64,000 nt of DNA from Moniliophthora roreri (lineage: Eukaryota > Basidiomycota > Agaricomycetes > Agaricales > Marasmiaceae): the NCBI GenBank assembly GCA_001466705.2, contig LATX02000235.1, positions 1-64,000 on the forward strand, read 5' to 3'. Positions 49,424-59,196 of this stretch are shown in pieces (position 1 is the stretch's first letter; each line of letters begins with the position of its first letter). The notes beneath the pieces are model-generated. The model did not search any database. It worked only from the letters and a program-made list of their open reading frames with translations, and was not told the DNA's origin. Both the position numbers and the translations under genes were made by a program.

Positions 49424-49797
49424 CACCCCCAACAATTGTGGGTATCGTGTACATACAGAAGCAAAGTCACACTGATGATCTGTTACTAGGCCCCCGGGGG
49501 GCTCATCCAAGAATGATTTGCACCTGACCTTAAGTGAACACCTTTATAATCCCTTATCTCTTTATGTCCCGTCCTTGATTTGGCCACCGATGACCTCCTA
49601 GGACCTCATTTCACGATTTAGAATTGAATCGGGCATGGGAGGGGTGTGGATAACCTGAACTTTCAAAAAGCACTTTCTTGCCCAGGGCCTGCTTACATAC
49701 CGCTCACGTAACAAACATTCTCAGAATTGTACGTGAAAAAGCTCGTCAGCGTAACTTTCCTTCCGTACGTACACGATACCCATAATTGTTGACGGTG
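49424..49797. mobile_element. 374-bp MITE-like element, CACC...GGTG termini, TA target duplication
   Basis: The left end CACCCCCAACAATTGTGGGT continues with ATCGTGTAC. The reverse complement of the right end reads CACCGTCAACAATTATGGGT and then ATCGTGTAC, about 29 bp of inverted repeat with three mismatches. TA flanks both sides. It is unrelated in its ends to the CATYRGCA elements and lies directly beside one of them. A TA duplication fits Tc1/mariner-type mobilisation, which is inference. The interior has a GC palindrome near 49,490 and no gene. Confidence 0.7.
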
Positions 49798-49851
49798 TAG
49801 AGCTCCAATCGCATGTTATCACAACTGCCACTATAACTGTATTTACCTGCG

Positions 49852-49859
49852 TATATAAG
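49852..49859 (+). promoter_or_regulatory. TATA box of the Hsp70-like gene
   Basis: TATATAAG lies 207 bp before the ATG at 50,066. The following region (49,866-50,065) is similar to 41,755-42,098 upstream of the dead copy, so the promoter was duplicated together with the gene. Confidence 0.5.
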
Positions 49860-50065
49860 TCGGTTGTCTTCCACGGATCACAGGTGATGCGAATATTTCA
49901 CCCAATTTGGTCGGCGCTTCGCGCTTCTCTCGGCCAGCGCTTAGAATTTCGTCATCAACATCAACAGTCGTCAACGAAATCGTGTCACTGACATCTGGCT
50001 CGTCGTGTCTCATCGCTGAAATGATAAAAATCATTTGGTAACGTTTTCAAGCTTCAAAATCATCC

Positions 50066-52261
50066 ATGAGGATTCTTCCACTACTTCTGCTGTCCATTTT
50101 CTCTATCGTCTCAGTTCAATGTGACGAGTCATCGGAATTTCGATGGGACGAAGACTATGGACCTGTGATTGGAATAGGTGCGTCAATTTATTGATTCACT
50201 CGGTGTTTTTTTATCTCATGATCTTTGGAAGACTTTGGCTCAAGGTTCTCACCTTTACTCTTCCTGCTCAAAAGATGCCTGCCGGAGCTTGAAAACCTGT
50301 TTCTAGGAATGCCAGAGTTGGGCTAACGGTGGACGGAAAGCACGTAGAACTCATGAAAGATGGACTTGGTCGGACAGAGGTACCGACGCGAGCTTGTTTT
50401 GTTGGGAATGGGGGGCTCAGGCGAGTATACCCTCGGAATTTTGTCAGTGATTTGATGTCCCGAACAGTGTATAGATTTGGCTATGACTGCGTCGAACGTG
50501 ACAAGACAATCTACGATATTCGTCGGTTCTTGAACGAGTCCATAATCCCGTACGTTTAGGAAAGCTCCATTTCACTAAGGTGGCTCTGACAGACCCTATG
50601 AAGCCCAAATACGCCGCTGCAAGTGCCACTCCAAGACTCTGACCCTGTAAATCTTTTGCCCATACCATACCTGTTCTCTACTGATTCCTGACAAGAAACA
50701 TGGAAAGCTGCTCGTCTCGGCCTTCCTCACACATCTTCAGTCACTTGCAGAAGCCTTTTTCGAGCAGAATATAACTTCCACTGTGATTACTATTCCTGCA
50801 TGTACATGTCGTCCACTTATTTTTCCTGTCATTCGCGCTCACACCCAAATGTCAGACCTTTCGGACTCGGATGTGAATCGTGATACTCTACGAGAAATCC
50901 ATACACAAGCTTCGCCATACGCCTCCCCGAAACCCCTCGTCTTACCAAACCAGAGCCCACTCAAAATTCTTCGTGTTCTCGCCGCTCCGACTGCCTCCCT
51001 CTTCCCTTATGGCCTCTATGATGCCTCTTATTATGGGGATATTCACATACTTGCAATCAACGTGGGCGCGTCCCTCGAAATATCTGCCATCCTTCTTGAA
51101 GACAATGTATCGGAACGACTCTCAACGATACATACCGAAGACATAGGTGGTGACGCTTTCGATCGACGGCTAGCAGAGCACCTCGAGCTGGAATTCGGCA
51201 AGGCCTCACATGGTGGGATGCACGAGTGGATGTGGCATCGAAAGTGGAACTTGACGTTGGAGCAGAAGACGATGTTGAAGGAGATGGCGGAGAGAACAAA
51301 GTTGGCTTTGTTTTCTCACGCGGCACCCTCAGAAGAGGAGGGTGTTCGGGTATCCTTCACGGAGCTCGGAGATGAAAGCTCGACGGTCGTCACTAGAGAG
51401 ATATTCCACGAGTTGAACAAAGACCTCTATTGGCGCATCGTCGACCGGACGATGGAAGCACTTCGTAAGGCTGCAGTCCAAGTCGGGAAGCCCGGTGTTT
51501 TGGATGTCAGTCGGGTGAGTAATCTCGGAAAATATGTATCCCAAGATGGGCATTGACACGGGCTCTACTCAGATAGTCTTGACAGGCCGCTCGTCTTATC
51601 TCAGCCCCATCCGGGAGCTCCTCTGGACTGCCTTTCCCAACGCCACCATCCTTTCAGGTGCTAACTCAGACGCAACAGTTGTTGTTGGTACAGCTCTGCA
51701 TGCAGGTCGCGCCTTTTCTGCGTATGTCGGACCCCTGATAGGATGCTGCGACGATATCACTCCCATGGATCTCATGCTCTCATATGATGATGAAGAACGC
51801 TTGCTAGTTTTGATACCGAGAAATTCGATTATCCCGACAACTAGGACACGAAGGTATGTCTTCTCTCTGTCGATTGTTGGTTGGGTAATTACTGACTGTG
51901 ACCTAGGGTGAACGTTACCACTGAAGCCAGGGAAATGAAAATCTACACTGGTTACAGCCGGACCGCAGGGGTACATGGAAGTATCATACTAGGGTCAATA
52001 CCTATACCTCCCGCACCTGATTCTGAGGAAGTGGAGGTGAAAGTAGAAGTAAGCTCTGAGGCAGAGATATTCATAACCTTAACCGGGTATGTTCCCTCAG
52101 TCCCTAGTCCCTCGACACTGGCTAACTAGACACGTAGATCGGAGACCAAGTTCAATTACACATATCCACGGCCTCGCGAGTTATGGTCTGACGAGGCGAT
52201 CACGCAGTTCATTGATGAGGCGGAGGAATATGATAGAAGGGAGGGAGAAGAACCTTGGTAG
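50066..52261 (+). CDS. Secreted/ER Hsp70-like protein with degenerate ATPase domain
   Basis: Hsp70-superfamily protein of BiP/Kar2 layout. A signal peptide (MRILPLLLLSIFSIVSVQC) is followed by EFRWDEDYGPVIGIDFGSR, where Hsp70s have the GIDLGTT(Y/N)S phosphate loop. The nucleotide domain continues with VGLTVDGKHVELMKDG, SLAEAFFEQNITSTVITIPA, HILAINVGASLEISAILL (the usual FDLGGGTFDVS is lost), GGDAFDRRLAEHLELEF and TQIVLTGRSSYLSPIRELL. The substrate-binding beta domain is recognisable (ILGSIPIPPAP, VEVKVEVSSEAEIFITLTG) and a very short end FIDEAEEYDRREGEEPW lacks the lid and any HDEL signal. Introns include 50,178-50,231 and short ones near 50,255, 51,515, 51,855 and 52,090. One junction near 50,650-50,700 cannot be joined in frame with GT-AG borders, so a frameshift is possible. 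ATP hydrolysis is unlikely; a holdase or pseudo-chaperone role is inference. Confidence 0.7.
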
Positions 52262-54372
52262 CCGCTCGTAATATGAATTTATTGGGTGCTCTAGGGTCTA
52301 CACAGAACCTACATGTGGCGAGAAATCTTTCTAGACGTGCGCCACTGTTCAGCCGTTTCATTCCCTTGATTCTGATTTGCCCGTCGATGAGATATTAGCG
52401 AGGAATCTTTAGGGACAAAACATCAAACACGCAAACCGTTCGGATGACTGCAAACTCCGTCCGTGACGGGAGCCCCAGTCAATACTACTCTTTAGCAGCA
52501 CACTTTTGCATTTGGAATTGCTATTTTCGCTGAGCGCTCTGATGATCAGGACATCGCGTCGTTGTGTTAGCATAGGGATGCAACAATACGCACTGCCGCT
52601 AATTAGCGGATAGCTCGCGTACCTCTCAACTGGTACTACGAGCAGATGGAACCTGTAGGTGGTTGACGCATTACACTTTCCAACTCATGCTTATCCTCAG
52701 CTCAGCTACGTAGTCGGATCTCTTGTCGCCATAAACAAAGTTCGGGATCTGAGGGGGGGTGTGGAAACGTATAAATGATGGGAGTCCCGTCGGGGCATTC
52801 TGTTTTGGTGGTGAGCGTCTATTCCTCATCAAAAATCGGCTAATTTTTTCACCGAGTTATCGTGAGCCATTCTGATTGTAACTCGTCAGAAAGATAATGT
52901 TCGCCAGCAAATGGCTGTTCATATAACCTCGAGCACTCTCAATCTATGCCAGGAGTTTTAAATAAGGCTATTTGAGCAGCTTCGTGGAAGCCGTTGTCGT
53001 ACCATTTTAACAAGCTTCTGACGCCTGCAGAGCCACCCAGTCTTTGTGATCTGGTTGGCGAGTCCATATGTGGCGCAGCTCAACACCTTTTCTATGTTGC
53101 GCTCTACATTTACTCACATAGCAGCGCCCGCGAGTTGAATACGTATCCTCCCAGATAAAGAATACCATGAGAATACCATGAGGCTCGGAGACTCCAGCAT
53201 CATCTGACTACAGTTGTGCAATGTGCGCTCGAGTTATTTCTTCTGTCGCTCCACCTTTCTACATTGAGCATTCCGAAGATATCGTCCGGGTTGCTGCTGC
53301 TCCGTTGCTTGCGTGGGGAGAGTGCAACATTAGACTCGCCGCGAGAATTAAGAATCAATGCTACAGTACCCCATGCTCAGTCCACGATTGTGGGTTCTTT
53401 ACGATGTATATCGATGATCCTCCAACAAGGAATATCCTTTCTCACGATGCTCCGCCGATCGCTATTAATGTCAGTTCCAAGTTGTGAAGCGTCGACGTAG
53501 AAAACCAACGAGAAACCCGAATCTGGCTCCACCCCACGTTGTTGTGTTCCGAAAGTAATTTATTGCTCGGAGATCTGGGACATGCGAGCTGAGAACCGAA
53601 GAGATCTTACTTTGGTCGAGAACGTATTCGGCGGTAAACCGTTACCTTCTTGCCTTAACGACTATCGCATGTTATGCAGTCCCGAAATCGATGACATAGG
53701 GACCCTGAGTCTTTCGTTGTTGGTCAAATTGTATTTTCAGTCTGTCTTGGGACATTCGGGGACTCATTTCATGTTATATGAAACGCGGCGGTTCACGAAC
53801 TGCCGGGTCCCAGTCTTCTTTGCGTGCTTGAAGCCTAGACTCCTCTATCGCAGAAGATGTGCAAACACATGGGGTCCCACAATTTGACAAGGAAACTTTG
53901 TTGATTGCCTCCTAAAGAAAGCCCATCTTAGTAAATTTTAGTCTGACGATGAAGATTCTTGCCATAACCTAATACGGTATTGTAGCCGTCAAATTTCCGA
54001 GGCTGCAGTTGCTATAACCCGACCAATTACTCCCAGTTCTAACCGAGCTACACCGATGAGCATCTGAACATGTCAGCAGGTTCGTCTATCTGGGCGGCGT
54101 TGACTCAAGTTGAGAAGTTTAGCTGAAGGTGTTGCCAATCATTAATCACTTTAGCATTCCTTAGCTTGAGGCTCATAGAGCGGGCTTTGCTGATATCCAG
54201 GAATTTCCGAATGGCGAGATTTTCAAGCTGGAACAATCACTAAAGTGCGCAGGGGCTGGGCGCGCTGAAATCACCGCTCAGAAATTCGTCATTGGAATTC
54301 CCACGGGTATCCATTTTGATCTAAACTACATATAAGTTGCTTCGTGTCAACCATGGATTCTTCAGTCACACA
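52262..54372. other. Intergenic stretch without supportable gene
   Basis: Open frames of 70-100 codons near 53,216-53,500 and 53,582-53,887 show no domain. Some TATAACC-like phrases near 53,960-54,040 recall the interiors of the MITE-like elements, but no ends were found. A TATA-like tataaat occurs near 52,771. The last 100 bp should contain the promoter of the transcription factor that follows. Confidence 0.4.
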
Positions 54373-56500
54373 ATGTCATCCGACACCGGCAAATCAAAGC
54401 GAAGAAGGGAGAGAAACATTTTCAAGCAGCCCGATGGGTTGAAGCACCTGCGCAGAGGGAAGGCTTGTCTGAATTGTCGGTACGTCTTATCATTTTTTTA
54501 AAATCCATCTCTATTAATATATTCCCAAGTTTTCTCAAGATTGTAAGGCTTCGTGTCTTGTTTCAGCGGTCTGAAAGCCTGTTTCTGATCCTGACTGAAG
54601 AAATGCGATGGCGTTAAACCGACATGCGGCCCATGTATTCGAGTACCAAAGGACGACCCTTGCGAGTTCACTGATGGCCCTTCAAGAACTGTGATGCTAC
54701 AGGAAAATATCGCACGCCTTCAAGCTCGAGTTCGAGAACTGGAAGAGGGTGACTCGGCTAGATACAGCTCTTCACATCCCTCTACCCCGTCGAGTTCTAG
54801 CGGTGCCGATACAGTTAGTAACACCAATTCTCCAGCACCACCACCGTACCAGAGTTATCCACACTTTGAGGGGGGTTTTTTGATCAATTTTTCTGTGGTG
54901 AGCTCGCTCTTCACCCGCAAACGATATTTGTGTCCTGAACTTTCCTAGGATCCCCTTCGAGTCGACGCTAAAACGCTGTGAGCCCGAGTCACACCAAAGT
55001 TTTACATTCCCTAAGCTAATAAAAAGATAGCGTGGAAGAATTTCTTCCCCATGGCCCCCAATTTGGATTCTTCCTGAACGCGGATCGTTTCCGTCAATCC
55101 GTTCTCGGCCAATCCTTGATTACCGCGCCAGCTTCGGTGAAGACTGTTCTATCGGCTGTATGTCTTTTCGCCGTTCATCTCTCCCAAGATGATGAATCTC
55201 GAGAAGCCGAGTTTCTACGGCAGGCTCTTTATGGCTTGCCTCTCGAGATGGGCAACAGCTTCGAACCCCCTCGTATCATGGATATTATTCAAGCAAGAGT
55301 TCTACTAGCATCTTACTTCCTCCGGAAGAACCAGTTCTTCGAATCCGACTACCACATCAATAATGCTGTCTCCCTCTGCGTGGCCTATGGCCTTCATAAA
55401 ATCAGCCTGTTGTACCCGGACCCTCACAAGCTTCTCGCAGTAGTGGACGGGAAGGAGATATTCTCGGTCCCACCGAAAGACTCCATTGAAATGGGGGAGC
55501 GTATATCAGGTTTTTGGACAGTCTTCTCAATGCAACGACAGATGCTCGTCTCTCGATACCCGTCGTCTTGTGCATTTGGGAACCTCGACTCGGTTGATGA
55601 AGTTACTACTCCCTGGCCGCTCAAAATGGAAGACTACGCATCGGTATGCACATCTATTATTTGCTTCAAGTTCTATTGCTTATATATGTCTTAGATACCG
55701 TTGAGCTCGATGGCGGGCCAGCTTAGCAATCTTTCGCTGGATAATCACGTCGGCACGCCTCGAAGTTCATCTGAACTTGCGATGTACACGAAGGCAACCA
55801 TAATTTTACACAGAGCAAGCTATCTCTCGTCCAAGCTTGAAACAAGTTCGTCGTGTCTCCTGCCATATTTTCGTTAGTTATCGTACTGAATGTCCCCCGA
55901 TAGACCAGCTGTCCATGGATTCTATGACGATATTCGATGAATATATGAAATTAGCCGACCTCATCACCCAGTTCCAGCTTGCTCTAAAACCTCTTGTCCC
56001 GGACATTCAAAGTGGTAGTAGGACGCTCGCTATCATTCATTCCATCATCGCTTGCGCGTATATCAACACCCAGCAGATTGGAACAATGTGCTCGCTTGGT
56101 GAAGCAGCTCCAGCGTGTGCAGACGCCGCACTCAGCGTTCTTCAGACGTATTACACTATCTCGACGAGTCAGGGCGCTCCAGTTCCTTTGAACCCGTTCT
56201 CCAGCACTTTATGCTCGATGGCGGCGAAGTATTTGTTACAGGAGAGGGCTCGAATTCGTTCGTTGTGTGCGGGAATCGCTTGGCCTAATATGGAGACGAG
56301 TGGGAGTGCTGACTTCGCAAGTCAGCAAACACGATTGGACGCAGCTGTTGAGGAGGGGAAGAGTATCGTGATGTTCCTGTCAACTGTGTGTCCTTCTATG
56401 AGTAAGTCCTCATTCCTCTTTTTTCGAGCTGCTCATTTAGATTTCTCTGTCAGGTTATAGTTGCGAGAAGTTGTGCCAGCTACATCAGCAAATGCTATGA
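54373..56500 (+). CDS. Zn2Cys6 fungal transcription factor (possibly damaged)
   Basis: Nuclear regulator of the fungal binuclear-cluster family. The start MSSDTGKSKRRRERNIF is basic. The zinc cluster reads CLNCR (ends 54,479), then KCDGVKPTCGPCIRVPKDDPCEF from 54,600. The link between them needs a 10-nt piece and a 29-nt GC-AG intron, which is abnormal. A coiled-coil linker follows (LQENIARLQARVRELEE), then an S/P-rich stretch, EEFLPHGPQFGFFLNADRF and the fungal_trans middle-homology region (VLLASYFLRKNQFFESDYHINNA...). Later exons give YRTECPPIDQLS and the end SCEKLCQLHQQML at 56,500. Introns from 54,480, near 54,900 and 54,980, and at about 55,643, 55,845 and 56,402 have good borders. Either the zinc cluster is spliced unusually or it carries a small deletion. 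Confidence 0.72.
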
Positions 56501-56717
56501 ACACCAACGAACTTCAATGCAGGCTAGTACCCTGATATCATTATTCGTACATAATACCCAATCCCTACGCTAGCATTGATCCCTATCCTTCAATTATATC
56601 ATATGAATGTAAATACGCTGGTATCACAATTGTAATGGTATATCTGTTAATCTAGAATGAATCAGAATAACTGTTGAGCAGCTCAGGGAGAAGGAAAAAC
56701 ATACTAGCAGATTATGA

Positions 56718-57233
56718 TCAGAGAGGCACGACCGGGACGTTGTGGGCTGATTGACGACGTTTCTCGTACAATTTGTCCTGCTTAGGCTTGATATAATCAT
56801 ACAACTGTTCAATCGCGCAAGGCAGTACCAAAAGCCTTGCCAAAACTAATCCCCAAAGGAATCGAATGACCCACGCTGCGCAAGACCAAACAATCAATTG
56901 GCCGGGATCGTTCCCGTTTTTGCCTGCAGGGTATTGCGCCGCGAATGCCTCGAGCCAAGTCATGTCCGCCTGAATGGAACCAATATGTATGATGCCAATA
57001 AGGGAGCTTGATTTGGCAATGGTGCATGTTGTGGGATAGAGAACCCAGTTGTTGGCACTGTCGCGGCGAATTTGGTAGATTCGAGCGTCATGGGCAAAGT
57101 AGTCGTGCGCGTGAGCGACAATGGCCTAGTGTGGACTCATTCGGCGACCGCGACTGTCTACTTGGGAATAGAGAGCGATACCGATATGAGTCTGAATAGT
57201 TCCACTGTGATGATCGTAAGCTTGGATCGACAT
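56718..57233 (-). CDS. Small hypothetical protein
   Basis: Two exons, 57233-57162 and 57125-56718, give 480 nt (159 residues), starting MSIQAYDHHSGTIQ. The second exon is continuous and protein-like: ARIYQIRRDSANNWVLYP, then a hydrophobic stretch VIRFLWGLVLARLLVLP near residues 115-131 and a charged tail ending HNVPVVPL. The 36-nt intron is very short for this genome; without it the frame stops at once. One membrane-associated helix is plausible. I do not recognise a family. It is convergent with the transcription factor. Confidence 0.4.
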
Positions 57234-57453
57234 GATATGCTGGTTATCGTCTTGGTGTTGGAAGAGCACTAAGTTGAAAGCAGTCAGTAAAGGAGAAAAT
57301 AACGAAAGGTATATATATAACTGACAGCAAGGCTGGGCGCGAGGAGATAATGGATTAGTAAAATATAGAGCCCTTTATACGTATGCAAAGGTACAGGTAT
57401 GAATGAGGGCCATAGGCCACGATGATTTCAGCAAGACAAAGGGAAGTATTCCG

Positions 57454-57834
57454 TCACATTGTCCTGGAATGGAGGTGTGGGATTGCCTCAAAAAGGTCGC
57501 GGGGAAGTTCATTGTTGAAAGCTTGAGCTAAACAGCTGTAAGAAAGCGCTTCTGGGCACTGGCTAGACTCGACCATGTCGAGAATGCATGAGTCCAGTAT
57601 ATAAGGAAGTTCTTCAGAGAATACGGAGATTTGGTAATACAAATAAGTAGGAGGCCTTGAGAGTAAGGACGGGTTGAATCTGACGTCAGGCGCAACTCCG
57701 AATTCGCAAACTTCGGACTTTTCGGGGATTACCACGTGATGATCTAGACACGTAATTCCGAACACCCTGACCGCTAGACCATTTTTCCATTCAACTACCA
57801 TGACCTCGATAACTCGAAATCTTCCCTGGTTCAT
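57454..57834 (-). CDS. Hypothetical ORF of 126 codons overlapping the Mpdu1-like start
   Basis: A single uninterrupted frame from ATG at 57,834 with balanced composition (for example LPYILDSCILDMVESSQCPEA) and no recognised domain. It overlaps the first 35 bp of the Mpdu1-like gene on the other strand, which speaks against it unless the two share a divergent start region. Confidence 0.25.
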   Translation of the reverse strand: MNQGRFRVIEVMVVEWKNGLAVRVFGITCLDHHVVIPEKSEVCEFGVAPDVRFNPSLLSRPPTYLYYQISVFSEELPYILDSCILDMVESSQCPEALSYSCLAQAFNNELPRDLFEAIPHLHSRTM

Positions 57835-58819
57835 CCGCGACTTGGGCGTATCTATTGTAGGCCAGGTATGTCCTTAAATATCCCAGGTTTCGTCTTGCTG
57901 AATTATACTTAGAAATGCTACACGTCATTGATAGAAAATCTCGACTTGGGGGATATAGAATGCATTAAATATTCCATATCCAAGGGCCTAGGAATAGGGA
58001 TTGTTGTCGGAGGATCTATCATGAAGGTTCCTCAGCTTCTACTGAGTCAGTTTTGCTTTGAAGCCCGCCATGAACTTGTACTGAACCTTACTTGCAGTCG
58101 TCAATGCACGTTCAGCACGAGGTCTTTCTCTAACCTCCTACCTGCTCGAGACGTTAGCCTACGGAATAACTCTCGCCTACTCTTATCGCAACGAATTCCC
58201 CTTTTCAACCTATGGCGAAAACTTCTTCCTCACAGTTCAAAACGTGATCATAACTCTCCTCATGATCCTCTACGCGCCCACCAGATTACGCCAAAGTAGT
58301 AACAAGGCGAGAAATCTCCTGATCACCGCTCTCGGGATGGCAGGAAGCGGCTTTGCCCTGTACACCGTTCCCAAAGACACCCTTCAGCTCTTACAACTGA
58401 GCACACTTCCATTATCGTTGTTCAGCAAACTGCCACAAATCAGACAAAACCACCGCTCCAAATCGACGGGTCAGCTTAGCGCCTTTGCTGTCATCTCACA
58501 GATTGCTGGGTGCGCTGCGCGTCTGTTTACAGTCGCGCAGGAGGTCGGCGATTTCATCTTCGCCGCCGGGTTCGCATTGGCATTGGCGTTGAATCTTGTT
58601 TTGGGCGTTCAGCTTTACATGTATTGGGGAAAGGATGTCGAGGGTAAACATGCCCACCGCGATATTCCGTTGGAAAGCATGGAGAAGGACAGGCTTTACA
58701 CCCCGGTTCAGGCACCGCAGCCTATACCCGCATCACCAGCTGCGACGACTGCGATACACCACCGTGTTGCCACACCTCCACCACAAGGAAACAGGAAATG
58801 GGCTAGGAAGGTGGATTGA
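57800..58819 (+). CDS. Mpdu1-type PQ-loop membrane protein (mannose-P-dolichol utilization)
   Basis: ER membrane protein of the MPDU1/Lec35 family, needed for use of dolichol-linked mannose and glucose donors in N-glycan and GPI assembly. Exons 57800-57865, 57913-58045 and 58098-58819 sum to 921 nt (306 residues). The two PQ-loop motifs are visible: GSIMKVPQLLLIVNARSARGLS (about residues 51-72) and SLFSKLPQIRQNHRSKSTGQLS in the second half. Membrane segments include VIITLLMILYAP, LLITALGMAGSGFALY and FAAGFALALALNLVLGVQLY. The length fits a PQ-loop protein plus a hydrophilic proline-rich tail of about 70 residues ending NRKWARKVD. All borders are GT-AG. Looks intact. Confidence 0.9.
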
Positions 58820-59032
58820 GTGGTCCTATTTTCTCTATGTATTACGCGTACTCAAAATTGGTTATTGTCGTTTCTTCCATGCTGCGTACTGTATTGGTGT
58901 ATCTCAATAATACGCTATCTATTTCATGTTATTGCAGTCGTTATCTGATATTGTTTGATGACCAAATGAAGGATTAGACGGAAACTGGGATTTTGGATCT
59001 GTGTTGGGTAGACCGGAATTAACAGCATACAA

Positions 59033-59127
59033 GCATTAATGGGGTAGTGGTAACCTGGGTCGTTGCCATGGTGGATCCAATGGGTAATCGGCTCGACCCG
59101 CCGGGGGTTCGATTCCCCCTTAATGCA
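59033..59127 (+). tRNA. tRNA-Gly(GCC) with intron
   Basis: The acceptor stem is GCATTAA paired with TTAATGC plus discriminator A. The D arm is GGGT-AGTGGTA-ACCT, the anticodon stem GGTCG/CGACC, the loop TTGCCA...T with anticodon GCC, and the T arm GGGGG-TTCGATT-CCCCC. About 24 nt after position 37 form an intron. It ends 69 bp from the stop codon of the beta-galactosidase gene, which is on the other strand. Confidence 0.88.
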
Positions 59128-59196
59128 TTGAGAAATTTTTACTCATTTTTGCTATTCGCGCTACATCCGCTTCACCTTGTAACTGTACACTATGCA

